A stretch of 64,000 nucleotides of DNA from Polynucleobacter sp. AP-Melu-500A-A1 (GCF_018882125.1 NZ_JACVOZ010000003.1:496001-560000), one strand, 5' to 3'. Counted from the stretch's first letter, positions 44,120-54,274 are shown. Made by a program: numbers and translations. The notes: generated by a model not told the origin, from the sequence alone.

Positions 44120-44683
44120 ATGTCCATCATTAATACAGCAGTGCAACCATTCAAAACCGAAGCATTTCATAACGGTAAATTCGTTACCATTACCGAGGAA
44201 ACTCTCAAGGGCCATTGGTCAGTTTTGATTTTTATGCCTGCAGCTTTTACCTTCAACTGCCCAACAGAAATTGAAGATGCTGCAGAAAACTATCCTGAAT
44301 TCCAAAAAATGGGTGCTGAAGTTTATATCGTCACAACAGATACACATTTCTCCCACAAAGTATGGCATGAGACTTCACCTGCTGTAGGTAAAGCGAAGTT
44401 TCCATTAGTAGGCGATCCTACTCATACATTAACAAATGCTTTTGGTGTGCATATCCCTGAAGCTGGCCTTGCTTTGCGTGGCACATTCATCATTAACCCA
44501 GAAGGCATTATTAAGACTGCAGAAATTCACTCAAATGAAATCGCTCGTGACGTTTCTGAGACATTGCGTAAGCTCAAAGCAGCGCAATACACAGCGGCTC
44601 ACCCAGGTGAAGTTTGCCCAGCTAAATGGAAAGAAGGTGCAGCTACATTGACACCATCTTTAGACCTCGTAGGCAAGATCTAA
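44120..44683 (+). CDS. ahpC: Alkyl hydroperoxide reductase peroxiredoxin AhpC
   Basis: 187-residue typical 2-Cys peroxiredoxin. The peroxidatic cysteine is C47 (FTFNCPTEIED) and the resolving cysteine C166 (GEVCPAKW). GTFIINPEGII and the C-terminal tail containing DLVGKI are typical of the AhpC1/Prx1 class; such tails can fold over the active site. It reduces peroxides and is recycled by AhpF, encoded 101 nt downstream. AAGGAAC precedes the ATG. A long leader and a 10-bp hairpin in the intergenic gap suggest post-transcriptional control. Confidence 0.96.
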   Translation: MSIINTAVQPFKTEAFHNGKFVTITEETLKGHWSVLIFMPAAFTFNCPTEIEDAAENYPEFQKMGAEVYIVTTDTHFSHKVWHETSPAVGKAKFPLVGDPTHTLTNAFGVHIPEAGLALRGTFIINPEGIIKTAEIHSNEIARDVSETLRKLKAAQYTAAHPGEVCPAKWKEGAATLTPSLDLVGKI

Positions 44684-44700
44684 TTCATCACTAGTTATCC

Positions 44701-44724
44701 ATAGACTCTCTTCGGAGAGTCTAT
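44701..44724 (+). promoter_or_regulatory. UUCG-capped hairpin between ahpC and ahpF
   Basis: Perfect 10-bp stem ATAGACTCTC/GAGAGTCTAT with a TTCG tetraloop, 18 nt after the ahpC stop. There is no U-tract, so it is more likely a 3' mRNA stabiliser or a processing site than a terminator, allowing ahpC excess over ahpF. The sequence AATAGACTC recurs at about 44749. Confidence 0.6.
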
Positions 44725-44784
44725 TGGAGAGGATCACATCCTGCCCAATAGACTCACCTCATTATTTATAGCAAGGAATTTATC

Positions 44785-46362
44785 GTGTTAGACAGCAATA
44801 TCAAAACACAATTGAAGGCTTATTTCGAAAAGATCGTTAGCCCTATCATTTTGACTGCATCTCTTGATGACAGTGAACATTCTGTGCAAATGCTCGAGCT
44901 CTTAAATGAAGTTGCTGAGCAATCAGACAAGTTAAGAGTATTAAGTAACGGCACGTCCTCGAGAATCCCAAGCTTTACCGTAGGCAAAGAGAATGAAGCT
45001 GCACACATTACATTTTCTGGTCTACCAATGGGTCATGAGATGACTTCGTTCATCTTGGCTATTTTGCAGGCCAGCGGTTACCCTCCAAAGGTAGAACAAG
45101 ACATCATCGATCGCATTCGTAGCATCGATGACAAATTGCATTTTCAGACCTTTATTTCTTTGTCTTGCCACAATTGTCCTGATGTCGTTCAAGCCCTCAA
45201 TTTAATGGCAGCTCTCAATCCAAATATTGAGCATGAAATGATTGATGGCGCGCTATTCCAAGGGTTGGTAGATGAGCATCAAATCATGGCAGTGCCTACA
45301 GTGATCCTCAATGGCCAAGTCTTTGGTCAAGGGCGCACTACTGTAGAAGAAATTATTGCCAAGTTAGATAGCAATAGCCCCCAAAAGGATGCTGCAAAAT
45401 TCAATGCCAAGGAGGCGTTTGATATGTTGGTACTTGGAGGTGGTCCTGCTGGTGCATCTGCCGCTATCTATGCAGCCCGCAAAGGTATTCGTACTGGAAT
45501 TCTGGCTGAGCGCTTTGGCGGCCAATTAATGGACACACTCGGGGTCGAGAATTTTATCTCTGTAAAAGAAACGGAAGGTCCAAAGCTAGTTCAGGCCTTA
45601 GAGCAACACGTCAAAACCTATGAAGTTGATATTATGAATTTGCAACGTGCTACTGCATTACGTAAATCTGAGAACGGCATTGAAGTTGAATTAGCCAATG
45701 GTGGCATTCTTAAGAGTAAGTCTGTAGTGATTAGCACCGGCGCTCGTTGGAGGGAGATGAATGTTCCTGGTGAACAAGAGTATCGCAATAAAGGTGTCGC
45801 TTACTGCCCGCATTGTGATGGCCCGCTCTTCAAAGGTAAACGGGTTGCCGTTATTGGAGGTGGTAATTCAGGTGTAGAGGCTGCGATAGATTTGGCTGGC
45901 ATTGTGAGCCATGTAACGCTGATTGAGTTTGATAGTCAATTACGGGCAGATGCTGTATTGCAAGCAAAAATGGCAAGTTTGAATAATGTGACTGTCATTA
46001 AGAGCGCCCTCACCAAGCTTGTTTTGGGTGACGGAGCAAAAGTAAATGGCCTGGTCTATCAAGATCGTACTAATAGCTCAGAACATACCATTGAACTTGA
46101 AGGCATCTTTGTGCAAATTGGCTTACTCCCCAACACTGATTGGCTCAAAGGTACAGTAGAGCTCTCCAAGTATGGCGAAGTTATTGTTGATGCTAAAGGT
46201 GAAACTTCATTACCTGGTGTCTTTGCAGCAGGCGACTGTACAACCGTGCCCTATAAGCAAATTATTATTGCGATGGGAGAAGGTGCTAAAGCTTCCTTGG
46301 GAGCATTTGATTACCTCATTCGCTCATCTGTTCCCGAAACCGAAAAGGCAGTGGCTGCTTAA
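44785..46362 (+). CDS. ahpF: Alkyl hydroperoxide reductase flavoprotein subunit AhpF
   Basis: 525 residues, GTG start with AAGGAA upstream. The N-terminal thioredoxin-like domains (about 1-200) carry the CHNC redox pair (C128, C131). A thioredoxin-reductase-like domain follows: FAD site [17 protein letters not shown] (about 218-234), the catalytic CPHC (C341, C344), the NAD(P)H turn [15 protein letters not shown], and [16 protein letters not shown] near the end. It passes electrons from NADH to AhpC. Its stop overlaps the convergent OsmC-YcaO gene by 4 nt. Confidence 0.96.
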   Translation: MLDSNIKTQLKAYFEKIVSPIILTASLDDSEHSVQMLELLNEVAEQSDKLRVLSNGTSSRIPSFTVGKENEAAHITFSGLPMGHEMTSFILAILQASGYPPKVEQDIIDRIRSIDDKLHFQTFISLSCHNCPDVVQALNLMAALNPNIEHEMIDGALFQGLVDEHQIMAVPTVILNGQVFGQGRTTVEEIIAKLDSNSPQKDAAKFNAKEAFDMLVLGGGPAGASAAIYAARKGIRTGILAERFGGQLMDTLGVENFISVKETEGPKLVQALEQHVKTYEVDIMNLQRATALRKSENGIEVELANGGILKSKSVVISTGARWREMNVPGEQEYRNKGVAYCPHCDGPLFKGKRVAVIGGGNSGVEAAIDLAGIVSHVTLIEFDSQLRADAVLQAKMASLNNVTVIKSALTKLVLGDGAKVNGLVYQDRTNSSEHTIELEGIFVQIGLLPNTDWLKGTVELSKYGEVIVDAKGETSLPGVFAAGDCTTVPYKQIIIAMGEGAKASLGAFDYLIRSSVPETEKAVAA

Positions 46363-48557
46363 GTCTTGAGTGTCTTTACTCTGGCTGCATGTAGCTTTCT
46401 ATAACTATCGATCAATCGATGGTGCCTATCAAGCCCATCTAGATTGATGCTGGTTGGTGTCAATCCGAAGAACCGCACACTTCCATCGATCGAACCCAAT
46501 ACGGCATCCATCCGAGCATCGCCAAACATTCGACGGAAATTTAGCACATAGTCATTAAGCTCTAAGTCCTCATCCAGAACGGTCTCTAAAACTGCATGCA
46601 AGGCTTGGTAAAACAATCGTCTCTCAGCGGTATTGTCGTTGTACTGAAGGAATGCACCCACTAATTCTTGGGCCTCATCAAACTGCTTTAAGACCAGATG
46701 AATTAGTAGCTTTAACTCTAGAACGGTAAGCTGGCCCCAAGTTGTATTCTCATCAAACTCAATACCAATCAAAGTAGCGATATCGCCGTAATCATCAAGC
46801 TCGTTACTTTCCAAACGCTCAAGCAGAGCCTCAAGACTAGATTCATCTAAGCTAGAAAGATTGAGAATATCGGCGCGGAATAAAAGTGCTTTATTGGTGT
46901 TATCCCAGATCAAATCCTCGATTGGATAGACCTCAGAATAGCCAGGGACCAAGATTCGACAAGCAATTGCGCCTAGTTGGTCATATACGGCAAGGTAGGA
47001 TTCTTTGCCCATAGACTCTAAAATACCAAAGAACGTTTTAGCTTCTTGCGCATTGGAGTCTTCACCTCGACTTGAGAAATCCCACTCAACAAATTGATAA
47101 TCGGATTTTGCGCTGAAAAAGCGCCATGAGACAATGCCACTGGAATCAATGAAGTGCTCTACAAAGTTATTTGGCTCAGTGACAGCTTCACTTGCAAAAG
47201 TTGGTGGCGGTAAATCGTTCAAGCCTTCCAAACTACGGCCCTGTAGCAATTCAGTCAAACTCCGTTCTAGTGCCACCTCTAGAGTTGGGTGCGCTCCAAA
47301 AGAAGCAAATACGCCACCAGTTCGTGGATTCATCAAAGTGACGCACATCACAGGATAGATACCGCCCAGCGAGGCATCCTTTACGAGCACTGGAAAGCCC
47401 TGCTCTTCTAAGCCCTGTATCCCAGCCAGAATTCCAGGATATTTCGAGAGCACTTCCGAAGGGACGTCCGGCAAAGCAATTTCACCTTCCAAAATTTCTC
47501 GCTTCACTGCGCGCTCAAAAATCTCAGATAAGCATTGCACCTGCGCCTCAGCTAAGGTATTGCCGGCACTCATACCGTTACTGACAAAGAGATTTTCAAT
47601 CAGATTTATTGGAAAGTAGATTGTCTTCCCATCTGAGTGGCGCACATAAGGCAAGGAACAGATACCCCGCTGCACATTACCAGAATTGGTATCTACCAAA
47701 TGTGAGCCACGTAACTCACCATCAGGGTTGTAAATTTTGAGACAGTATTCATCTAGGATTTCAGATGGCAGTGCATCTTTAGGGTCTGACTTGAACCAGC
47801 GCTCACTGGGGTAATGTACAAATGATGCATTGGCGATGTCTTCGCCCCAGAATGCACCTGCATAAAAATGGTTATTACTGAGTCGCTCAATATACTCACC
47901 TAATGCTGATGCTAAGGCGCTTTCTTTGGTAGACCCTTTGCCATTCGTAAAGCACATCGGCGAATGCGCATCTCGTATGTGCAAGGACCAAACATTGGGA
48001 ATGAGATTGCGCCACGAGGCAATTTCTATTTTGATACCAAGGCTAGCTAATAAAGCAGACATATTGGCAATTGTTTCTTCCAGCGGTAAGTCTTTACCTA
48101 AAATATAAGTGCTGACATCTGCAGCAGGCTTTAGAGTCAATAAGGCCTGGGCGTCAGCATCGAGGTTCTCTACCATCTCAATCACAAACTCTGGTCCTGC
48201 TTGGACGACTTTTTTAACCGTGCAGCGCTCAATAGAACGCAAAATACCCTGACGATCAATGGCAGAGATATCTTCTGGTAATTCCACTTGAATTTTAAAA
48301 ATCTGTTGATAACGATTTTCAGGATCTACAATATTGTTGTGTGAGAGCCGAATATTTTCAGTAGAGATATTACGAGTCTCGCAATACAACTTCACAAAAT
48401 ATGCGGCGCATAAAGCTGAGGAAGCAAGAAAGTAATCAAAAGGGCCAGGGGCTGACCCATCGCCCTTATACCGAATAGGTTGATCAGCAATGACCGTGAA
48501 GTCATCAAACTTGGCTTCAAGTCGTAGCTTATCGAGAAAGTTAACCTTAATTTCCAT
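46359..48557 (-). CDS. OsmC-YcaO fusion protein
   Basis: 732 residues. An N-terminal OsmC/Ohr-like domain (about 1-135) has [18 protein letters not shown] and RCTVKKV, giving a candidate peroxidatic pair C50/C112. A YcaO ATP-binding domain (about 160-580) has [20 protein letters not shown] (about 207-225) and [13 protein letters not shown] helical C-terminal region (about 590-720) ends without the proline-rich tail of azoline-forming YcaO enzymes. OsmC detoxifies organic peroxides; stand-alone YcaO of this class affects RimO methylthiolation in E. coli. It sits tail-to-tail with ahpCF, linking it by context to thiol/peroxide biology. Confidence 0.9.
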   Translation of the reverse strand: MEIKVNFLDKLRLEAKFDDFTVIADQPIRYKGDGSAPGPFDYFLASSALCAAYFVKLYCETRNISTENIRLSHNNIVDPENRYQQIFKIQVELPEDISAIDRQGILRSIERCTVKKVVQAGPEFVIEMVENLDADAQALLTLKPAADVSTYILGKDLPLEETIANMSALLASLGIKIEIASWRNLIPNVWSLHIRDAHSPMCFTNGKGSTKESALASALGEYIERLSNNHFYAGAFWGEDIANASFVHYPSERWFKSDPKDALPSEILDEYCLKIYNPDGELRGSHLVDTNSGNVQRGICSLPYVRHSDGKTIYFPINLIENLFVSNGMSAGNTLAEAQVQCLSEIFERAVKREILEGEIALPDVPSEVLSKYPGILAGIQGLEEQGFPVLVKDASLGGIYPVMCVTLMNPRTGGVFASFGAHPTLEVALERSLTELLQGRSLEGLNDLPPPTFASEAVTEPNNFVEHFIDSSGIVSWRFFSAKSDYQFVEWDFSSRGEDSNAQEAKTFFGILESMGKESYLAVYDQLGAIACRILVPGYSEVYPIEDLIWDNTNKALLFRADILNLSSLDESSLEALLERLESNELDDYGDIATLIGIEFDENTTWGQLTVLELKLLIHLVLKQFDEAQELVGAFLQYNDNTAERRLFYQALHAVLETVLDEDLELNDYVLNFRRMFGDARMDAVLGSIDGSVRFFGLTPTSINLDGLDRHHRLIDSYRKLHAARVKTLKT

Positions 48558-48659
48558 GGAGATAATTCCAAAAATAATGCAGAAAAATGGATGTAGGGCC
48601 TATTATCCATCGCAACGCCAATGCTGTGTAATACAACGACTTTTTCTAAAAGGAGAAAG

Positions 48660-48693
48660 AAAAAGGTGCAGCAAGAGTGTGCTGCACCTTTTT
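48660..48693. terminator. Strong bidirectional rho-independent terminator
   Basis: Fourteen-base-pair perfect stem AAAAAGGTGCAGCA/TGCTGCACCTTTTT with a 6-nt loop and U-tracts on both strands. It lies 100 nt upstream of the OsmC-YcaO start and 140 nt after the NTF2-like gene stop, so it ends the latter. Confidence 0.85.
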
Positions 48694-48700
48694 CTTCGTT

Positions 48701-48717
48701 AGCTTGGAGACCAAGCT
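48701..48717. repeat. Short perfect hairpin next to the terminator
   Basis: AGCTTGG/CCAAGCT with an AGA loop. It immediately precedes, on the minus strand, the 14-bp terminator; together they form a double hairpin at the 3' end of the NTF2-like transcript. Confidence 0.6.
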
Positions 48718-48833
48718 GTACTCATAGAGGCTTATGCTTTCAATATTTGGGGAAGAGGATAGTGTAATTCAGCCACCATTCGATCACGGGGATCTAGAAT
48801 GATGCAATTTTCGTAATCAAAGATCAGAGATTT

Positions 48834-49262
48834 TTAAACCGGATTGAGATTAGCATGCGCAATAATTTGCCAGCCAGTTGGAGATTTTGTCCAAACATCC
48901 AAACGATAGTGCAATTTTGGTGACATTTGTTTACCAAGATAGTTCTCTGGTACCTTAATCTGATAAGTAACGATTAAATTATCTTGAGATTGGGTAACCT
49001 TAATATTTGATAGCTCATAGCTCCCCAACTTCTCGGCCTTGATGATGGCCATATTAAATGCGAGATCTTGAGCTCCTTTGGTATTGACTGACTGAAAGGC
49101 AGGAGACATCAGTTTGGTTAAACCAGCAATATCTTGACTCTTTTGCTGATCCCACCACAGCCTTTCCAGACGCTCTCCTTCGGCTTGCGCATTAAAAGCA
49201 GGTTGAGCATGAAGAGAAAAAGATAGGCAAAGCAATGCCAAAAATGATGATATAGCTTTCAC
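48834..49262 (-). CDS. Secreted NTF2/SnoaL-like protein, paralogue A
   Basis: 142 residues from the GTG at 49262, chosen because AAAGGA lies 6 nt upstream and it places the signal peptide (KAISSFLALLCLSFSLHAQ) at the N-terminus; an ATG 16 codons upstream is the alternative. The mature domain is a cone-shaped NTF2-like fold (DUF4440-like): ERLWWDQQKSQDIAGLTKLMSPAFQ then YRLDVWTKSPTGWQIIAHAN. No catalytic residues are certain. A clear paralogue lies at 55992. Confidence 0.75.
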   Translation of the reverse strand: MKAISSFLALLCLSFSLHAQPAFNAQAEGERLERLWWDQQKSQDIAGLTKLMSPAFQSVNTKGAQDLAFNMAIIKAEKLGSYELSNIKVTQSQDNLIVTYQIKVPENYLGKQMSPKLHYRLDVWTKSPTGWQIIAHANLNPV

Positions 49263-49576
49263 TGAAATTCCTTTAAATGGTTTATATGGTTTTATAAATT
49301 TGCGTACCATTATTACCTAAGCTTTACGCACTTAAAAGCTCTCCCATAAAATAAATACTGATGACGCTAGATCGTGAGCGCCAAATTGAGACCAATCTAG
49401 AGATCTTCTCTTAAGTTATTGATTTTATTAGCGGATCCACCGGGACTAGAACTTTTGACTCAATGGTTTGCTGCATACTCAGTCCTGCATCCAATCTTTT
49501 AACTAACCCTGACAATTTTGAGAGCTCTCATTGCGAGTGGCATATAGTAGAGCCAGAAAAATACAAGGAGGCAGTA

Positions 49577-50542
49577 ATGATAAGGGTCCTATTCTTTGCT
49601 TTAATCAGCTTGTGCAGCAATGTTTTTGCACAAGATGTTGCTAGTGCCTATCCCAATCAACGAATCACTATGGTAGTACCCGCTGGAGCAGGCGGAATAA
49701 CGGATAACTTGGCAAGAATATTAGGTGAGCAGCTTAGCGTCATTCTTCGTCAACCGGTAATTATTGACAATAAACCTGGTGCTAGCGGCATTATTGGAAC
49801 AGGACTGGTAGCACGTGCCAAACCAGATGGTTACACAATCTTGATGTCTTTTCCAGCACATGTCATTAATCCAAGCCTTAAAAAAGATATGCCCTACAAC
49901 ACGACCAAGGATTTTGCAGCGATCGCTAAGGTCGGGACTGTATCCCAAATACTTTTAGTAAATCAAGAAAGTAAAGCTAAATCCCTACAAGAGTTCGTGC
50001 AGATAGCTAAATCAAAACCAGGTGACTTAAATTATGGTTCCGTAGGTCTTGGAAGCATGGGCAACCTTTCAATGTTACTTTTTGAGGATAAAGCAGGTAT
50101 TAAGCTCACTCACATTACCTACAAAGGCGATCCCGAGGTCATGACTGCACTTATCAGTGGGGATATACAAGCTGCCTTTGTATCTCCGATTTCATCGATG
50201 CAGTTTATTAAGACTGGTAAGGTAAAGCCCCTGGCTATTGCAGATCTGGAAAGATTATCTGTTCTACCAACTATTCCTACTGTTTCTGAATCTGGGTTCT
50301 CAGGATTTAGCGCAAGCGGTTGGAATGCCATCTTTGCTCCAGCCGGAACATCCAAAGATGTCATTCGAAAATTGAATACTGCAATTAATCAAGCGCTTCG
50401 GGACCCTGCACTTCAAAAGAAATTTTTGGATCAAGGCGTGAAGCCCTTAGGAGGAACACCTGAGGCTCTTCAAGAATCGCTTGAACAAGATATGTTAAAC
50501 ACTAGTAACGCATTAAGAGCGGCTGGCGTTAACCCATCCTAA
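49577..50542 (+). CDS. TctC/Bug periplasmic solute receptor no. 8 (alpha/beta-hydrolase operon)
   Basis: 321 residues from the ATG at 49577, with AAGGAGG 7 nt upstream; a 38-codon upstream extension has no signal character. Signal about 1-18 (NVFAQ). Loop one MVVPAGAGGITDNLAR departs from PFPPGG. DGYTILMSFPAHV, GLGSMGNLS and LPTIPTVSESGF complete the family pattern. Followed after 32 nt by an alpha/beta hydrolase that may act on the imported compound. Confidence 0.9.
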   Translation: MIRVLFFALISLCSNVFAQDVASAYPNQRITMVVPAGAGGITDNLARILGEQLSVILRQPVIIDNKPGASGIIGTGLVARAKPDGYTILMSFPAHVINPSLKKDMPYNTTKDFAAIAKVGTVSQILLVNQESKAKSLQEFVQIAKSKPGDLNYGSVGLGSMGNLSMLLFEDKAGIKLTHITYKGDPEVMTALISGDIQAAFVSPISSMQFIKTGKVKPLAIADLERLSVLPTIPTVSESGFSGFSASGWNAIFAPAGTSKDVIRKLNTAINQALRDPALQKKFLDQGVKPLGGTPEALQESLEQDMLNTSNALRAAGVNPS

Positions 50543-50574
50543 GCTCATTCACCAAATAAATACCAAGGATTTTT

Positions 50575-51378
50575 ATGCCTCATATACAGCTTGATCAAAA
50601 TCTCAATACCTATTATGAAATTTATGACTTTACTGATCCCTGGAAAAAAGTAGACACCATATTTTTTGTTCATGGCTTTACAGAGAATACAACGGCTTGG
50701 AGAGCATGGATTCCTCACTTAGCAAGAAAGTATCGACTCGTACTATTTGATATTCGCGGATTTGGTAAAACTGGTGAGGTCTCTGCTGATTTTCCTTTAA
50801 GCACTGATTTATTTGTCGATGACATGGCAAAACTCATCAATCAGATCGCAGGCGGACCAGTCCATATCATCTCTGGAAAGAGCGGCGCTATTAGTACTAT
50901 GCGCTTAGCTGCTACTAAACCAGAGTTAGTCAAATCATTAGCGCTCACCTGTCCTTCTATGCTTACTCCTGGAAGCTCTGACTGGCTTCCATTTATGGAA
51001 GAGCATGGAATCCGCGCATGGGCTGCTAAAACAATGCCAGCAAGACTCGGATATGACACCCCTCAAGATATTCTGGATTGGTGGTCCGACATGATGGGTG
51101 CTACGTCAATGTCAACCGCCAAGGCTTATTTAAAATGGGTTGTTACAACGAAGCCTTATCTTGAGCTAGAGAAGATTAAGTGCCCTGTATTTATCATCAT
51201 GACGGAATACTCGGAGAAAACCAACCAAGCTGCAGGCCAGATGACGCCAGAGGAAATTAAACAAAAACTGCCACAAGCTCAGTTTTTTATTATGAAAAAA
51301 GATTGTTACCATGCTGCTGCATCTGATCCTGATATATGCGCCCCACTAGTTTGTCAATTTTTAGATTCATTGAAATAG
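50575..51378 (+). CDS. Alpha/beta-hydrolase fold enzyme
   Basis: 267 residues, cytoplasmic. Oxyanion motif VHGFTENTTAWRAW (about 32-45), FDIRGFGKTG, a nucleophile elbow SGKSGA in which alanine replaces the last glycine of GxSxG, and a catalytic histidine in DCYHAAASDP near the C-terminus. The pattern resembles 3-oxoadipate enol-lactonase and meta-cleavage hydrolases. Second gene of the TctC no. 8 operon; ends at a strong terminator. Confidence 0.85.
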   Translation: MPHIQLDQNLNTYYEIYDFTDPWKKVDTIFFVHGFTENTTAWRAWIPHLARKYRLVLFDIRGFGKTGEVSADFPLSTDLFVDDMAKLINQIAGGPVHIISGKSGAISTMRLAATKPELVKSLALTCPSMLTPGSSDWLPFMEEHGIRAWAAKTMPARLGYDTPQDILDWWSDMMGATSMSTAKAYLKWVVTTKPYLELEKIKCPVFIIMTEYSEKTNQAAGQMTPEEIKQKLPQAQFFIMKKDCYHAAASDPDICAPLVCQFLDSLK

Positions 51379-51410
51379 ACTACTCAGAACTCATTGCATT
51401 CTTACTAATA

Positions 51411-51438
51411 AAAATACCAACCTTCGGGTTGGTATTTT
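51411..51438. terminator. Bidirectional rho-independent terminator with UUCG loop
   Basis: Twelve-base-pair perfect stem AAAATACCAACC/GGTTGGTATTTT with a TTCG tetraloop and U-tracts on both strands, between the convergent hydrolase and LigJ genes. Confidence 0.9.
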
Positions 51439-51475
51439 TATTTCATGTGGGGATGCCTACTTTTAGAGTGATTCT

Positions 51476-52504
51476 TCATAGTCCTTTAGCTTTGAGCTTT
51501 TGGTCCAGTCGAGAAAATAGCTTTCTTGCATTTCCCTCATAAATCTGCTTACGGTCAGTCTCTGATAAATGCGCTGAATTTTCTATATAGCGCTTGGTAT
51601 CATCATAATAAAAACCTGTTTCTGGGTCGATACCGCGTACAGCACCAATCATTTCTGAGCCAAACAAAATATTTTTTACAGGAATGACTTTAGTTAATAA
51701 ATCAATGCCTGCTTGATGATAGACACAAGTATCGAAATAAATATTATTAAGGAGATGCTCACTTAGCAAGGGCTTTTTAAGTGCTTGTGCTAAACCTCTG
51801 AAACGACCCCAGTGATAAGGAACTGCACCACCCCCATGAGGTATTAAGAATTTCAGAGTCGGAAAATCTTTAAAAAGATCTGAGTTTAAACACTGCATAA
51901 ATGCTGTCGTATCAGCATTCAGATAATGGGCCCCAGTCGTATGAAAGCAATCATTACAGCTTGTGCTGACATGGATCGTAGCTGGGATATCGTATTCCAC
52001 CATCTTCTCGTAGATGGGGTACCAATACTCATTAGATAGCGGTGGCGCACGCCAGTGGCCTCCAGATGGATCGGGATTTAAATTAATACCTACAAAGTCG
52101 TATTCCTTGATGCATTTTTCCAACTCAGGAATGCATGTCTTGGGGTCAACTCCAGGGGATTGGGGTAGCATCGCAGCCCCAACAAAATTGTTTGGAAACA
52201 ATTGAGATACTCGAAAACAAAGCTCGTTACAGATAGCTGCCCAAGTGGTGGATGTCTTGAAATCCCCAATATGATGAGCCATAAAACTAGCCCGTGGAGA
52301 AAAAATAGTTAAATCATTTCCCCGCTCTTTCATCTTTGCCAATTGATTAATTTCAATTGATTCACGCAATTCATCATCACTTATCTTAAGCTCTGATATT
52401 TTTGGACCTAACTCAGGATTGGCTACATTCGCTATTTGTTTATTACGCCACTCCTCTAATGCTTTTGGCGCTGTGGTGTAGTGGCCATGACAATCAATAA
52501 TCAT
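51476..52504 (-). CDS. ligJ: 4-oxalomesaconate hydratase (LigJ-type amidohydrolase superfamily)
   Basis: 342 residues. The order and wording of motifs match LigJ: MIIDCHGHYTTAPKA (metal histidines H6, H8), RGNDLTIFSPRAS, MLPQSPGVDP, INLNPDPSGGHW, IPHGGGAVPYHWGRFRG, YFDTCVYHQAGIDLL and FGSEMIGAVRGIDPETG. LigJ adds water to 4-oxalomesaconate, giving 4-carboxy-4-hydroxy-2-oxoadipate in protocatechuate/gallate 4,5-cleavage. No ring-cleavage dioxygenase is in the window. Followed upstream by a TctC receptor (15 nt) on the same strand, and an RraA-type aldolase lies at 58678. Confidence 0.88.
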   Translation of the reverse strand: MIIDCHGHYTTAPKALEEWRNKQIANVANPELGPKISELKISDDELRESIEINQLAKMKERGNDLTIFSPRASFMAHHIGDFKTSTTWAAICNELCFRVSQLFPNNFVGAAMLPQSPGVDPKTCIPELEKCIKEYDFVGINLNPDPSGGHWRAPPLSNEYWYPIYEKMVEYDIPATIHVSTSCNDCFHTTGAHYLNADTTAFMQCLNSDLFKDFPTLKFLIPHGGGAVPYHWGRFRGLAQALKKPLLSEHLLNNIYFDTCVYHQAGIDLLTKVIPVKNILFGSEMIGAVRGIDPETGFYYDDTKRYIENSAHLSETDRKQIYEGNARKLFSRLDQKLKAKGL

Positions 52505-52519
52505 TAACGGTGTCCTACA

Positions 52520-53485
52520 CTAATCAGGTTGAATATTGGCATCTCGTACCAATTTATCGTAGCGCTTATATTCTGATTTAATGTAATCAGCGAACTGCTG
52601 TCGCGTACCCGGAGTTACTTCGCCACCAACAGAAGTAAGACGCTCTTGCATGGATTTGGTTGCCAATGACTTTTCAACAGTACTATGCAATTTATCAAGG
52701 ACAGCTGTTGGTGTTTTTGCGGGGGCAATCAAGCCATACCAAACGAAAGCCTCAAACTTCGGAAAACCGCTTTCAGCAATGGTGGGCACCTCAGGAAAGA
52801 GTGGAGAACGTTTAGCACTCATCACAGCAATAATCCTTAAGTTACCGCTCTTTACTTGTGGAGCCGCCTCAAGCATATTTACTGCCACAAGATCTAATTG
52901 ACCTCCAATGAGATCAGTAATTGCCGGCGAGCCTCCTTTATAAGGAATATGCTTTAATGAAATTCCGGCGGCTTGCTCAAAAAATTTCACTGCCATATGC
53001 GGAGTAGCTCCATTGCCAGGCGAGCCAAAAGTAATTTCATCTGGACGCGCTTTTGCAGCAAGGATGAGATCTTTCAAAGTCTTGTACTTGCCATCTGGAG
53101 TGGTGACAAGTACTACTGGCACCCGACCCACCAATGCAATTGGAGCTACATCAGTTTCAGCGTTGTAGGGCTGTGGTTTATACAAAGCCATATTTGCTGC
53201 TAATGCATTGGCAGCTAGCATTAATGTATATCCATCGGGTGGGCTATCAATAGTCAGCTTAGTGGCAATATTAGTTCCAGCCCCGGGTTTGTTCTCAACA
53301 ACTATGGACTGCCCAAGAAAGTCAGTCATGCTTTGGCCCAGAGTTCTAGCGACTAGATCTACTGCGCCTCCAGGAGCATAGCCAACGTAAATCTTAATCG
53401 GCTTTGATGGAAAGCTTTGTGCAAGTGCTCCTGTGCTCATCAATATCATTGCCGCCATTAAGAAATATTTTCTAAGCAAACGCAT
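52520..53485 (-). CDS. TctC/Bug periplasmic solute receptor no. 9 (LigJ operon)
   Basis: 321 residues from the third of three tandem start codons, best spaced from GAGGAG. Signal about 1-22. Loop one KIYVGYAPGGAVDLVAR (Tyr-Ala for Phe-Pro), DGYTLMLAANALAA, GNGATPHMAV and FPEVPTIAESGFP. Directly upstream of ligJ, which suggests a polycarboxylate or aromatic-derived acid as ligand (inference). Confidence 0.9.
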   Translation of the reverse strand: MRLLRKYFLMAAMILMSTGALAQSFPSKPIKIYVGYAPGGAVDLVARTLGQSMTDFLGQSIVVENKPGAGTNIATKLTIDSPPDGYTLMLAANALAANMALYKPQPYNAETDVAPIALVGRVPVVLVTTPDGKYKTLKDLILAAKARPDEITFGSPGNGATPHMAVKFFEQAAGISLKHIPYKGGSPAITDLIGGQLDLVAVNMLEAAPQVKSGNLRIIAVMSAKRSPLFPEVPTIAESGFPKFEAFVWYGLIAPAKTPTAVLDKLHSTVEKSLATKSMQERLTSVGGEVTPGTRQQFADYIKSEYKRYDKLVRDANIQPD

Positions 53486-53497
53486 CATCACTCCTCA

Positions 53498-54274
53498 TTA
53501 GTTAACAACAATACCGCGGGTACCAGAGCGTTGGATAATTTCGATTAACTTGCCAGATCTCATGATTTGCTCTAGAAATTCATTTAATTGACTCACTCTC
53601 GCCCCTTGATCTAATGGCACTCCTAAAGCAATATTTTCATAGCCAATCACTTCTGGCAAAACCCGAGAGCCATCTATATTTCCGGCCAATTCAAAGAGGA
53701 TAGCTTTATTTGTTGAAAACCCATCAAGAGCGCCAGTCTTTAAGAGCTCAATGGCCTCTTTAGTAGATCTGGTTTCCACTAAGGTCGCCTTTGGTATTAA
53801 TTCAGGAAGCTCTTTCTGGGAGCTGCTACCCACGCTGTAGCCTATTTTGACTCCATTCTGATTTACCTCTGATAGTCCCTTAATCTTGCTAAGCGGGCTA
53901 ATCAAATAGCCTTTTTCAATTCTGATGACAGTTTTTGAGAATTGTATAAATTTCATCCTATCAGGCGTAGCATTAGTAAAAACTAAATCCACATTACCGT
54001 CTTTAACTGCAGCAAGAACATCAGCATTTTTAGGGAAGATGACAGGGACGTACTCTAAATTTTTCTCTTGCGCAAAACTCTTCCCTAGCTCGTAACCTAT
54101 TCCACGAGGTACGCTATCAACATAAATTAGAGAAGTTGGACTACCCGTATAAAGACCCATTTTCAGAGATTTGTTACTGCTAACTGGCTTCGGTTCTGCA
54201 GCCCAAGAAGGATTAATAGCTAAAGAAAAAATAATCCCTAAGACTAGAACGCTAAAACGAATGTGTCTTATCAC
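53498..54274 (-). CDS. Periplasmic amino-acid-type substrate-binding protein (SBP_bac_3)
   Basis: 258 residues with a signal peptide (about 1-26). Family 3 SBP features: LKMGLYTGSPTSLIYVD, GIGYELGKSFAQEKN, DGNVDLVFTNATPDRM and GLSEVNQNGVKIGYSVGSSS. No ABC permease or ATPase follows; downstream is a TctC gene, upstream a DUF2798 protein. Either an orphan receptor or a ligand sensor for another membrane protein. Confidence 0.82.
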   Translation of the reverse strand: MIRHIRFSVLVLGIIFSLAINPSWAAEPKPVSSNKSLKMGLYTGSPTSLIYVDSVPRGIGYELGKSFAQEKNLEYVPVIFPKNADVLAAVKDGNVDLVFTNATPDRMKFIQFSKTVIRIEKGYLISPLSKIKGLSEVNQNGVKIGYSVGSSSQKELPELIPKATLVETRSTKEAIELLKTGALDGFSTNKAILFELAGNIDGSRVLPEVIGYENIALGVPLDQGARVSQLNEFLEQIMRSGKLIEIIQRSGTRGIVVN

